Position numbers and translations under genes: made by a program | In this document: in pieces, positions 1 to 8,416 of the stretch | Position numbering within the stretch: position 1 is the stretch's first letter | How the letters are laid out: each line of letters starts with the position of its first letter | Assembly (NCBI RefSeq): GCF_025938095.1 | Contig: NZ_JAPCZF010000009.1 | Span: 1-64,000 of the forward strand | Direction: 5' to 3' | Length of the DNA stretch: 64,000 nt | Source of the DNA: Novosphingobium sp. JCM 18896 | Lineage (GTDB): Bacteria; Pseudomonadota; Alphaproteobacteria; Sphingomonadales; Sphingomonadaceae | Notes under the pieces: model-generated | The model's database searches: none | Seen by the model: only the letters and a program-made list of their open reading frames with translations | Told to the model about the DNA's origin: nothing

Positions 1-110
1 CGGCGAAGGACGGTGTGGTGTCGCTGACGAGTTCACAGCTTGCCTGCTTGCTCGACGGGATCGACTGGAGGAACCCGCAATATTCCTGGCGTCCGCAAAG
101 CGCTGGATAG
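1..110 (+). CDS. tnpB: IS66 TnpB accessory protein, C-terminal fragment (runs off window start)
   Basis: Only the last 35 codons are present, in the frame beginning at base 3 and ending with TAG at 108-110. The residues resemble the conserved IS66 Orf2 C terminus, in which a Leu-rich stretch is followed by GIDWRNPQYSWRP. TnpB is an accessory protein of unknown mechanism needed together with TnpC for IS66 transposition. The gene is truncated only by the window edge. Confidence 0.8.
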   Translation, partial: AKDGVVSLTSSQLACLLDGIDWRNPQYSWRPQSAG

Positions 111-133
111 CTTTGAACTAGCCCATTTTCGGC

Positions 134-1819
134 TTGCGCGTGAGCGGCGGCGATGATTCACTCAATGCCGTGGAAGCCGCCGTTTCGCCCCTTCCGAACA
201 ACGTCGAGGCGCTTCAGGCGTTGCTCGCGATTGCGACCCAGAGAGCGGATGAAGCGGAGGCCGAACTGGCCAATGCCCGTGCTCGGGAGAGTGCCGCCGA
301 AGCGATGATTGCGCATCTCAAGCTGCAGAACGCCAAGCTGCGGCGCGAGCAGTTTGGCCCTAGCGCGGAACGCACCGAGCGACTGCTGGCGCAGATGGAG
401 CTCGAGCTCGAAGATCTCGAAGCTGACGCGTCCGAGGACGAGCTCGCCGCCGAAGCTGCTGCGGCGAAGACGTCGACCATCACTGCGTTCGAGCGCAAGA
501 AGCCGGTCAGGAAGCCGTTCCCTGATCACCTCCCGCGCGAACGCCTCGTGGTCCCTGCGCCGTGCTCGTGCCCGGCCTGCGGCGGCGACCGCCTGTCGAA
601 GCTTGGCGAGGATGTGACCGAGACGCTCGAAGTGATCCCGCGCTCGTGGAAGGTGATCCAGACGGTGCGCGAGAAGTTCGCCTGCCGGGACTGCGAGAAG
701 ATCACGCAGCCGCCGGCACCCTTTCACGTCACTCCGCGCGGTTGGGCCGGGCCAAGCTTCCTCGCCATGCTGCTGTTCGATAAGTACGGCCAGCATCAGC
801 CGCTTCACCGCCAGGCCGAGCGCTTTGCCAGCGAAGGTGTGCCGCTCAGCGTCTCGACGCTCGCCGACCAGATCGGCGCGGCCTGTCTCGGGCTGACGCC
901 CATCTACCAGTTGATCGAGGCCCACACCCTGGCCGCCGAGCGCCTGCACGGCGACGACACCACCGTGCCGATCCTGGCCAAGGGCAAGACCGTCACCGGG
1001 CGATTGTGGGACTACGTTCGCGATGATCGGCCCTTCGGTGGCAATGATCCCCCTTCGGTCATCTTCTATTATTCGCGCGACCGGCGCGGCGATCACCCGA
1101 GGCACCATCTTGCTGCCTGGTCCGGGATTCTGCAGGCGGACGCCTATGGCGGCTACAACGAGCTATACGCTCCGAACCGGCAACCGGGGCAGATCCTCGA
1201 GGCTGGATGCTTCGCGCATGCCAGGAGAAAATTCTTCGAGCTGGCCGACGTCGATGGCGCGGCGCGCAAGAAGAGCCGCGGCGAGAAGGCCGGGCTCGTC
1301 TATCCGATCGCGCTCGAAGCCGTGCAGAAGCTCGATGCCCTGTTTGCGATCGAGCGCGTCATCAACGGCCAGAGCCCGGTCGAACGTCTCGCGGCCCGCC
1401 AGGAACTCAGCGCGCCGCTGATAGCCGAGCTCCACGAATGGCTGAACGCACAGCTCGCCCGAATCTCGCGCAATCACGATCTCGCCAAGGCGATCAACTA
1501 CATGCTGCGCCGCTGGGGTGCGTTCACTCGCTTTCTCGACGACGGCAGAGTCTGCTTATCGAACAACGCCGCCGAACGATCGCTGCGCTGTGTGCCCCTG
1601 GGACGTAAGTCGTGGCTATTCTGCGGCTCCGACCGCGGTGGTCAACGGGCCGCGGTTGCGTTCTCGCTGATCCAGACCTGTCGCCTCAACGACGTCGATC
1701 CCCAGGCATGGCTCGCCGACGTGCTCGCCCGCATCGCCGACCATCCCATTAGCCGGATCAACGAATTGCTCCCGTGGAACTGGCAGACCGATAAAGGTCG
1801 ATCTCGCCGCCTGACCTAA
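134..1819 (+). CDS. tnpC: IS66 family transposase TnpC (DDE type)
   Basis: 561 residues, normal length for IS66 TnpC. The N terminus (about 15-85) is a Leu/Glu-rich coiled coil. A zinc-binding segment follows (CSCPACGG near 143, then CRDC). The DDE core includes LHGDDTTVP, the LQADAYGGY block, GCFAHARRKF and the C-terminal SNNAAERSLR block, after which comes the small IS66 C-terminal domain (SLIQTCRLNDVDPQAWL). No in-frame ATG lies near the front, so the start is TTG at 134 or GTG at 140. The gene looks intact, so the element may be active. Confidence 0.93.
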   Translation: MRVSGGDDSLNAVEAAVSPLPNNVEALQALLAIATQRADEAEAELANARARESAAEAMIAHLKLQNAKLRREQFGPSAERTERLLAQMELELEDLEADASEDELAAEAAAAKTSTITAFERKKPVRKPFPDHLPRERLVVPAPCSCPACGGDRLSKLGEDVTETLEVIPRSWKVIQTVREKFACRDCEKITQPPAPFHVTPRGWAGPSFLAMLLFDKYGQHQPLHRQAERFASEGVPLSVSTLADQIGAACLGLTPIYQLIEAHTLAAERLHGDDTTVPILAKGKTVTGRLWDYVRDDRPFGGNDPPSVIFYYSRDRRGDHPRHHLAAWSGILQADAYGGYNELYAPNRQPGQILEAGCFAHARRKFFELADVDGAARKKSRGEKAGLVYPIALEAVQKLDALFAIERVINGQSPVERLAARQELSAPLIAELHEWLNAQLARISRNHDLAKAINYMLRRWGAFTRFLDDGRVCLSNNAAERSLRCVPLGRKSWLFCGSDRGGQRAAVAFSLIQTCRLNDVDPQAWLADVLARIADHPISRINELLPWNWQTDKGRSRRLT

Positions 1820-1955
1820 CTTTGCCGCGGCCCTCGGCGTATGCTTACGAAGCTGCTTGGTAATCAGACGAAAGGCCGCCTCAGCGCCGGATTCGCGCTG
1901 ACGTGGTGTCTGACATCAAGCACCGGACGAGTGATTAAAATTCCATTTCGTGAGT

Positions 1956-2933
1956 TCAAGTCAAGTGCAGCCACAGAAACAGCGCGTAGGCACTCAGTAG
2001 AATGGCGCCCTCGATCCGGCTCACCTGTCGCCCGCTCGCCATCACCAATACGACCAGCACCGTCGCTACGACCGTGGCTGGTAGGTCCAGGGTTGCGATA
2101 TCTGGATCGATCGAAGCGGGTGCTACAAGGCCGACAATACCGGTGACGCCCAGCATGTTGTAGATGTTGGAGCCCAGAACATTGCCGATCGCCACATCTG
2201 TGCGCCCCCTGTAAGCCGCAATAGCCGAGGTTACTAGTTCAGGTGCTGAGGTTCCGCCGGCGACAATGGTCAGACCGATCACAGTCTCGGAGGCGCCGAA
2301 CATCCCGGCAATGTCGATCGCCGCTTCTACAAAGATGATTCCGCCCAGAACCAGCAGGCCAAGTCCGACAGCAAACACGCAGGACGCCAGAATCCAGCCA
2401 AGCTTTGCGACCAGGAGATCAAGGTCATGACCGAACCCTCCGGTAGCAGGCACGCGTCCCGGCCCAACTGCATGATCGACAATACGTCGCCGGTTTGAAC
2501 CAGCACGGTAGGCCATAGCGATATAGCCGACAAGCAGCAGAAACAGCAGGGCGCCGCTAGTCCGCTCAAGCCACCCGTCCCACACAAGAAGAAGGAGGAG
2601 GAGGGTTCCGGCCACCATCCAGCTTGCATCGCGTGTCAACATAGAAGGTTCGACAGGCAGACGCCTGATGAGCGCCGCAATCCCCAAGATTACCAAGCTG
2701 TTGATAAGGGTGGATCCGACGACGTTGGCAATCGCGATGTCCGGCGATCCCAGGAGGACGGCATCGACGCTGGTGGCAAGTTCGGGTGCTGACGTTCCGA
2801 ACGCCACAACGGTCAGACTAATCAACAATGGCGAGAGCCTCAGGCCCTCGGCCAACCTGACCGCGCTGCGCGTCAGAAGTTCGCCTCCTACGATAAGGAG
2901 GAACAGCCCGCCGAAGAAGCTGAAGATTAACAC
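1956..2933 (-). CDS. Calcium/sodium antiporter (CaxA/YrbG family)
   Basis: A 325-residue inner-membrane protein with about ten hydrophobic segments and the two internal alpha repeats of the cation/Ca2+ exchanger superfamily. Repeat 1 holds GTSAPELATS and GSTLINSLVILG; repeat 2 holds GGTSAPELVTS and GSNIYNMLGVTG. The acidic GTSAPE residues coordinate the transported cation in this family, which probably exchanges Ca2+ for Na+ or H+; the exact ion cannot be read from sequence. It starts with GTG and overlaps the end of the upstream short gene by 7 bases, suggesting translational coupling. Confidence 0.88.
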   Translation of the reverse strand: MLIFSFFGGLFLLIVGGELLTRSAVRLAEGLRLSPLLISLTVVAFGTSAPELATSVDAVLLGSPDIAIANVVGSTLINSLVILGIAALIRRLPVEPSMLTRDASWMVAGTLLLLLLVWDGWLERTSGALLFLLLVGYIAMAYRAGSNRRRIVDHAVGPGRVPATGGFGHDLDLLVAKLGWILASCVFAVGLGLLVLGGIIFVEAAIDIAGMFGASETVIGLTIVAGGTSAPELVTSAIAAYRGRTDVAIGNVLGSNIYNMLGVTGIVGLVAPASIDPDIATLDLPATVVATVLVVLVMASGRQVSRIEGAILLSAYALFLWLHLT

Positions 2934-3202
2934 GGGGTTACAACGATGTGGGTATCGAGCAATCTGTCGCGACGTGGCTGCTGCTCTGTGCGCCCAGCGA
3001 GTTTAGTCATTACCTGACGGGCCCGCTTGAGCGCCACGTCCGGACGCGGCAGATGACGCGTGACCGCGAGCTTCACCGTCAGCCTCTTGGCCCACAACGC
3101 GGTGATGCTCCCGAGATCGGGGCTGGGCCTGCCACGCTCGCGGACTCGTCTACTTGTCAGCATGCTGTTTTCACCCAGTAATAGCACAACGAGACTGTTC
3201 AT
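2927..3202 (-). CDS. Short basic protein of unknown function, overlapping the antiporter gene
   Basis: 91 residues, unusually rich in Arg and Lys. ATG at 3202 has a strong GAGGAG ribosome-binding site 7 bases upstream. The stop overlaps the GTG start of the antiporter, so the two may be translationally coupled. The first nine residues (MNSLVVLLL) are hydrophobic but too short for a clear signal peptide. I recognise no family. It may be real because of its ribosome-binding site and overlap, or merely a leader ORF whose translation delivers ribosomes to the antiporter. Confidence 0.5.
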   Translation of the reverse strand: MNSLVVLLLGENSMLTSRRVRERGRPSPDLGSITALWAKRLTVKLAVTRHLPRPDVALKRARQVMTKLAGRTEQQPRRDRLLDTHIVVTPC

Positions 3203-3257
3203 CGGGACGCTCCTCTGGCGACAGCGTGGCCCTAAACTGTTCCGCAGGGCCACCATT

Positions 3258-5756
3258 TCAGGCAATCAAGCGATCCCACCGACCGTAGCGCTGCAGAATC
3301 GGTCCGCGCGGCCAACTCAGCATGATGAGCGCAATACCGCACCCAACGCCATTAATCAGCCCAGAGATCGGCGAACCGTACCAGAAGGGCAGCGCGATCA
3401 GGGCCGCGCCAAAGGCCATATTGAGAAAGCGAACCGCCCGGGTCGCTTCTGCCGCGGCGATCGAGACCGTTGTTAGGACCAAGAAGCCGATCACATGATC
3501 GGCGTTGGCCATCGAGTCGGTGCTACCGAGCGTTAGCCGGGTGAAAAGCAGCCACAAGCCGATTAGGGCGCTGAGCGCCAGCGTTGGGGGCAGGCTAACG
3601 CCTCCGGTCACGCTATCGCGGACGACCGCACCAAAGGAGCGGTTAAACGCGTCATCCGTAACTTCAACCTCACCAGTATCAGTGTCGCCCATCAACAGGA
3701 CGTGCAACCAGTTGCGACCGGCTTGCGCTCGGCGCCGAACGAACTGGAGCGACGCGATCAGCTCGTCCACGGCGAACGGGATCTGAAGCAACATAGCCGC
3801 AGCGCCGACGAGCGTCAGCGTGCCCCAGGTGCCGATCACCAACGGCTGAATGATGACGAAACTGATCGAGGTTACCGAAAGCGGCACGATTAGGAGGCCG
3901 AACAGGATGACTAGCCAAGGCATAGTCCGCCAGCGCGCCTTCAATCCCAAGACCCCGGTGAGGATCTCCAGAATGTAGGTGATCCCGCCCAGGCCACCGT
4001 CGGAGATTGGCCAAGCCTCGGCCACGGTCGAAGTGATGATCTCCTCGGTGCCGTTCTGCGGGTCGGAAGCGCTGCCCGCAAAGAACGGCTCCCACACACC
4101 ATCAAGCTGGCCGAGTTGATAGGCGGCGAGGTAGCGCGAAACGTAGAGACCAACGAGTGCTAGCGCGATGATCGGCAGGCGCTGTGTCCATGCGGAGGGA
4201 TTGTAGGTCCAGCCCGGGGGAATGTCGGGTCCGGTCATGGCTGCCACAGGAGACGGGCCTGGCTCAGGCGGTAGCGCGAGCGCAAACCCGATAACCAGCG
4301 TGCCGACCAGCGTGTCGTTGAGATAGGCAGCGCCGCTTGTCGTCCAAAAGAACAACGGCGCGAATAGTAGCCATATACCGACCGCACCCGTGGCCCAGCG
4401 AGCCCAGGTTGCTCGCCATGCCATGGATGCGAGCGCGAGAACGATGACGAGTGCGCCGGCAGCTATGTCGCTTGCGATCATGCGCGGATCGGAGACACCG
4501 ATCAGTGGCGGTGAGGTTATGAGCCAAGTGCCGAGCGCGACGTTGACGAAGTGCGCCCAACGGTAACGACCATGTTCTTCGCGCCTTGCGCGCAAATAGC
4601 CATTAAGCAGCGTGTCAGGCTCGTGTCCCGCCTCTTGCGCTGATAGCAGCCAATCGGGCGGTGTGATGCCGTGCCGCCCATACCAGCCCACCGGATCGCG
4701 GCGGAGAGCGCCTATGATCTCGGGGAGCTCGTCCTTCAGCCGGTGCTTTGGTTCCCAGCCAATCAGTGTTTTCGCACGCCACGTGTCGAGCGCGTAGTGG
4801 TGGTCGCCCATCATGGCCATGTAGGGGCGGATGAAAGGCTTTTCGCCGCGGTCGATCGCGTCGGGGATGAGCGGTTCGAGCCGCTCGAGCCCCCATACAC
4901 CTGCCGCCGCGAGCGGCTTGGGCACTCGAAGGGTTGGCCAGTCCTCGACGCCATGGATCAAATATCCGATTTCGTCCTGCAACGTGTCGTAGCTCAGGGG
5001 ATCGGGTTCCCCGATTAACATGACGGCGTCCGGCGGCAGCGTGGCGCGTCGATCAACCGCCAGATGCACCGCCTCGGCAAGATCGTCTTTGTGCAGCATC
5101 GACTGGCCCGTCAGCGGCGACCCCGCGTAGAAGTAGCCTTGCAAGTCGCGCTGGTGTATGCGGGCGATCTGCTGCGCGAGCGTGGGAACCAAGTGATCGC
5201 GATCGTAGACGCCGGCGAGACGCAACGTCACGAAAGGGATGCGACCACATTCCTGCTCAACCACGCGTTCGGCTGCGAGCTTCGACTGCGGATAGGCATA
5301 GGCCGGCTCAAACGGCTGATCTTCGGTGATCCGCTCACCCGGTTTGCATGGCGCGTGGACGAGCAACGTGCTCGCATATACGAACTGGTCGACCTCGAAT
5401 TCCTGGAGGGCGCGCAGCAGGTGGCGCGTGCCCTCGACATTGACCGCCTCGTAAAGTGGGTGATCCTGACCCGACTGATCGAAATAGGCGGCTAAATGCA
5501 CCACGCTCGCGATTTGCGATCCGTACCGTTCACGGAACTTTACCATCGCCAGCTCGACAGCCGCAGCGTTGGAGAAGTCGGTTGCAAACGTCGGAATCGG
5601 AGCCTCGCTGGCGGTCCGATTGAGACCTACCACGCGATAATCATGCGAGAGAGCGGAAGAGATAGACCGACCAAGGGTGCCGGACGCGCCGGTGACAATG
5701 ACGATGGGAGCATCAAATCCAGCGCCCCGGCCATGCTTGTGCGCGCTTGGGGACAT
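3258..5756 (-). CDS. SDR epimerase/dehydratase fused to SPW-repeat and VKOR-like membrane domains
   Basis: 832 residues. Residues about 18-360 are an extended short-chain dehydrogenase: GASGTLGRSI nucleotide-binding motif, a Ser/Thr strand (YASTLLVHAP) and the catalytic YxxxK in YAYPQSK. Residues about 395-490 contain two SPW-type membrane repeats (NVALGTWLI..., AVGIWLLFAP...). The last 340 residues are polytopic and resemble the vitamin K epoxide reductase-like module sometimes fused to such SDRs. The position where I expect the W-C-x-x-C redox motif reads W644-G-T-L-T, so both cysteines appear lost. The start is set by an AGGAGGAG ribosome-binding site directly before ATG. Substrate unknown. 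Confidence 0.75.
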   Translation of the reverse strand: MSPSAHKHGRGAGFDAPIVIVTGASGTLGRSISSALSHDYRVVGLNRTASEAPIPTFATDFSNAAAVELAMVKFRERYGSQIASVVHLAAYFDQSGQDHPLYEAVNVEGTRHLLRALQEFEVDQFVYASTLLVHAPCKPGERITEDQPFEPAYAYPQSKLAAERVVEQECGRIPFVTLRLAGVYDRDHLVPTLAQQIARIHQRDLQGYFYAGSPLTGQSMLHKDDLAEAVHLAVDRRATLPPDAVMLIGEPDPLSYDTLQDEIGYLIHGVEDWPTLRVPKPLAAAGVWGLERLEPLIPDAIDRGEKPFIRPYMAMMGDHHYALDTWRAKTLIGWEPKHRLKDELPEIIGALRRDPVGWYGRHGITPPDWLLSAQEAGHEPDTLLNGYLRARREEHGRYRWAHFVNVALGTWLITSPPLIGVSDPRMIASDIAAGALVIVLALASMAWRATWARWATGAVGIWLLFAPLFFWTTSGAAYLNDTLVGTLVIGFALALPPEPGPSPVAAMTGPDIPPGWTYNPSAWTQRLPIIALALVGLYVSRYLAAYQLGQLDGVWEPFFAGSASDPQNGTEEIITSTVAEAWPISDGGLGGITYILEILTGVLGLKARWRTMPWLVILFGLLIVPLSVTSISFVIIQPLVIGTWGTLTLVGAAAMLLQIPFAVDELIASLQFVRRRAQAGRNWLHVLLMGDTDTGEVEVTDDAFNRSFGAVVRDSVTGGVSLPPTLALSALIGLWLLFTRLTLGSTDSMANADHVIGFLVLTTVSIAAAEATRAVRFLNMAFGAALIALPFWYGSPISGLINGVGCGIALIMLSWPRGPILQRYGRWDRLIA

Positions 5757-5782
5757 AACTCCTCCTCAACTAGCTTATGGCG

Positions 5783-6625
5783 CTAGCGCGCCATGAACAC
5801 CGGCAGCCTCGCTTGTTCCAGGACGTGGTGGGTGACGCCGCCGAACAGCGTCTGGCGCAACCGAGAGTGCGTGTATCCGCCCATCACCAGGAATGTTGCT
5901 GAGAGATTCTCGACCGTTTCGAGCAACGCTGCCCCGATCGGCGCTTCTGAATCCCGAATGTGCAGCTCGGCTTGGATCCCATGGCGATCGAGATAGCCGA
6001 TCAACTGCTGAGCGCGCGTCGAGTCCGTTCGGGTAGTCGGGAAAATCACGATGTGAACCGCTTCCGCTCGGCTCAGCAGGGGCAGCGCCGCTGTCACGGC
6101 ATGGGCCGCTTCGAGGCTGCCGTTCCAAGCAATCGCCGCGGTTCGCGTCCAGTCAGTTTCTAACTCGCCCCTCGTGATCAGCACCGGCCGGCCGGCGGTC
6201 TCGATCGTGCATTTCAGTAGTGGGGTGACCGGAACCTTCTGGTCGTCATCCGTCCAATCCGCACGCGCGAATATCACCAGATCGTGGGTGAGCGCTGCAT
6301 CTATGATGACAGCTTCGTCATTTCCGTAGACGGCTTCAAAGGAGAAATTAGGGCGACCCTCCTCGCCCGGTCCAGGCAACAGCTTCAATTCATGGAGCAG
6401 CTTGCTCACCGCAGCTTCGCGCCGTTCGGCGAAGGCGAGGCTCTCCGCGACCATGTTGTCCCAACCGGCCAGCAGCGGGTGGTGCGGTACGGGGAGGGAC
6501 GCGAAGTCGATGAGAGGAAGAAAGGCGGTGAGATGCCCGTCGACGAGTTCAGCGATCTGAGTTCCTACCATCAAGGAGTGTCGATCTTGCCGCTCGTCGC
6601 TGAGCGGCAGGAGTATGCTGCGCAA
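5783..6625 (-). CDS. Universal stress protein, tandem UspA domains
   Basis: 280 residues from the TTG start chosen at 6625, which has an AAAGGA ribosome-binding site; a longer version from GTG 6697 lacks one. Two UspA folds: the first begins RSILLPLSDE, and the second ends with the nucleotide-binding G-x2-G-x9-G-[ST]-like block around MGGYTHSRLRQTLFGGVTHH, typical of ATP-binding Usp proteins. Members help survival under oxygen, energy or membrane stress. It lies next to a DUF1269 gene in the same direction and probably forms a stress operon with it. The regulator is not evident. Confidence 0.85.
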   Translation of the reverse strand: MRSILLPLSDERQDRHSLMVGTQIAELVDGHLTAFLPLIDFASLPVPHHPLLAGWDNMVAESLAFAERREAAVSKLLHELKLLPGPGEEGRPNFSFEAVYGNDEAVIIDAALTHDLVIFARADWTDDDQKVPVTPLLKCTIETAGRPVLITRGELETDWTRTAAIAWNGSLEAAHAVTAALPLLSRAEAVHIVIFPTTRTDSTRAQQLIGYLDRHGIQAELHIRDSEAPIGAALLETVENLSATFLVMGGYTHSRLRQTLFGGVTHHVLEQARLPVFMAR

Positions 6626-6693
6626 GATTATTTCCTTTCGCTGTACAGTCGTGAATTCCCCCACACTCTCAGGGGTAGAGCAAACACGATGGA

Positions 6694-7239
6694 TCACGCC
6701 GCGACGGGATCCGGCAACGATCCCGCAGTCTGCTCCTTGATAAGCACGGCTTGCAGTTTGGCCTCGTCGTCAGGTGAGAGCGAGGAGCGTAGGATGCGGC
6801 CGCTATACCCTTCGAGTTCGACGAGAACCTTCTCCGGCTGCACCTTGCGGATCAGCAGGAACAGCGCCGAGCTGTCGGGTGTCAGCGTATCGCCGATCTC
6901 GCGGATGAAGTCGTCGTCGATGCCGTAGTCAACAAGGCTACCCGAGAGCGCGCCGGTGCCTGCACCCACCGCGCTCCCGAGCGCTAGACCGGCCAGTGGG
7001 TTAAGAAAGAGCAGGCCGATCAGCGTACCCCATACCGCTCCGGACAGCGCACCGCAGCTAGCGCCTCGCCCGACCATGCTGATCGACTGCTTGATGTGGA
7101 CCTTGCCATCGGGATCGCGGATGGCGACCACCGCGTCGGCAAGATCAATCAGATACTCGCGCCGAAGTTTGTTGAGATCGGTGAGCACCCGATCGGCGTC
7201 GGTCGGTTTGTCGAAGCCGACGACCAGCAGTTCAGACAT
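6694..7239 (-). CDS. DUF1269 membrane protein
   Basis: 181 residues with a GGAGGAG ribosome-binding site before ATG 7239. The N terminus (SELLVVGFDKPTDADRVL) is a soluble DUF1269 domain. A central glycine-rich hydrophobic hairpin (about 60-105, with GALSGAVWGTLIGLLF and GSAVGAGTGALSGSL) resembles Gly-zipper segments. The C-terminal half is alpha/beta and contains the conserved SSALFLLI. Members often accompany stress or low-oxygen genes, as here with Usp; the molecular function is unknown. It ends just before the Usp gene and is probably co-transcribed with it. Confidence 0.8.
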   Translation of the reverse strand: MSELLVVGFDKPTDADRVLTDLNKLRREYLIDLADAVVAIRDPDGKVHIKQSISMVGRGASCGALSGAVWGTLIGLLFLNPLAGLALGSAVGAGTGALSGSLVDYGIDDDFIREIGDTLTPDSSALFLLIRKVQPEKVLVELEGYSGRILRSSLSPDDEAKLQAVLIKEQTAGSLPDPVAA

Positions 7240-7382
7240 GATTTTTCTCCTCCAAAGTTAGACTTCGCCGCTGCCAGCGGCCTGCTTACCGTGTCGCAGA
7301 AGTGTTACGCAGCGGTTCGGCTTGGGAGGAAAGTTAGGTGCGGTCTGGACGCAACAAAAATAGAAAGGATCGCGTCCAAGCG

Positions 7383-8300
7383 TTAGGCGGAAGCTATAGG
7401 GTCAAGCATCTGCCGCGCGCATTTCTGCACGTGCTCGGCGATCAGCCTGAAGGCTGCATCCATCGGCGATTGCTTCCGCCAAGCCATCGCAATGGAGCGG
7501 TGCCGGCGCCACGCGCGAACGCTGAGTTTCACAAGCCCTACCGATCCTCCGACATCCGATCGAAGGTACAGGCTCGGCAATATACTCAAACCAAGCCCAC
7601 TTGCCACCATCTGGTGCAGGCTGTCGAGACTGGTGCCATAATAGTCCGGCGCAATTTTCATGGCATAGGCCTCGGCGATCTCGGCGGCCTGCCGCGCGAA
7701 ATGGTGGCGCGGGTCGAGCGATAGCAGAGGGCAGCCCGCAAGTGCTTCCGATGCGACTTCTTTTTCACTAGCAAGCGCGTGGTCTCGCGCCGCGACGAGG
7801 TGTAGCGGCTCGCGAAACAAAGGTTCGACCGTCAGCCCTTCGCCCATGATCGGCATAGGTCCAAGCACGACATCAATGTTACCACGCGAAAGCTCGAGTA
7901 CCTGGTCGTCAGGTATGCCTTCACGAACGTGCAGCCGTAGGCCTGGCGCGACCCGGTGAAGCTCGGCGATGATCGGCGATAGCAGGTAGGGACCCAAGGT
8001 CGGGGTAGTGCCAAGCTTTAGGGTACCCGTCAGATTATTTGCCGAACTGGACGCCAGAGCGACGATGTCGCGTGCATCGCTTAGCATTCGCCGCGCCGTG
8101 ACCACGACGCTGCGGCCGACTGGCGTCAGCACGGCGCCAGCGGTTCCGCGATCTAGCAGCCTGACACCTAGGCGATCTTCGAGCGCCCTGACCTGCTGGC
8201 TGAGCGTCGGCTGCGACACGTTGGTGAGCCGAGAGGCCTCTACGAACGACTGTGTGTCCGCAATTGTCACGAGATATTCAAGTTGGCGAAGTGTCGGCAT
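7383..8300 (-). CDS. LysR-family transcriptional regulator, OxyR-like
   Basis: 305 residues from ATG 8300 (MPTLRQLEYLVTIADT); an upstream extension to 8366 is possible but does not look like LysR sequence. Residues 1-60 are the winged helix-turn-helix (SFVEASRLTNVSQPTLSQQVRALEDRLG), followed by a linker helix and a periplasmic-binding-protein-like effector domain. The N-terminal half is closest in flavour to OxyR/CynR-type regulators, but I see no clear pair of redox cysteines. It is divergent from the ABC-HlyD-TolC genes starting at 8417, so those are its likeliest target; the 116-base gap would hold the operator. Confidence 0.82.
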   Translation of the reverse strand: MPTLRQLEYLVTIADTQSFVEASRLTNVSQPTLSQQVRALEDRLGVRLLDRGTAGAVLTPVGRSVVVTARRMLSDARDIVALASSSANNLTGTLKLGTTPTLGPYLLSPIIAELHRVAPGLRLHVREGIPDDQVLELSRGNIDVVLGPMPIMGEGLTVEPLFREPLHLVAARDHALASEKEVASEALAGCPLLSLDPRHHFARQAAEIAEAYAMKIAPDYYGTSLDSLHQMVASGLGLSILPSLYLRSDVGGSVGLVKLSVRAWRRHRSIAMAWRKQSPMDAAFRLIAEHVQKCARQMLDPIASA

Positions 8301-8416
8301 GGATGCGATATAATCACAGCCTATAGGCAAATCGCAACAGAACATATTGGCCTCTGACCGACGCAAGGCTTATGGCTTCGTTGTACGGGCAGGTTCGAAA
8401 CGTATCAGGGGAATAG

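Larger units (their letters stand above)
1..1848 (+). mobile_element. IS66-family insertion sequence, left end outside window
   Basis: The tail of an IS66 TnpB is followed after 23 bases by a full-length TnpC transposase, the normal IS66 gene order. The right terminus is probably at about 1848: read inward it begins GTAAGCATACGCC, and IS66-family ends characteristically begin GTAA. The left end, and therefore the 8-bp target duplication, cannot be checked here; the 8 bases after the proposed end are GAAGCTGC. Confidence 0.85.

Noticed and set aside
158..1108. Long minus-strand open frame inside the IS66 transposase
   Set aside because: A shadow of the high-GC third-position bias in tnpC; the plus-strand frame carries all recognisable motifs.
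6626..6697. Extended N terminus of the universal stress protein
   Set aside because: The first 24 residues do not resemble UspA and lack a ribosome-binding site, while TTG 6625 has AAAGGA at the right distance.
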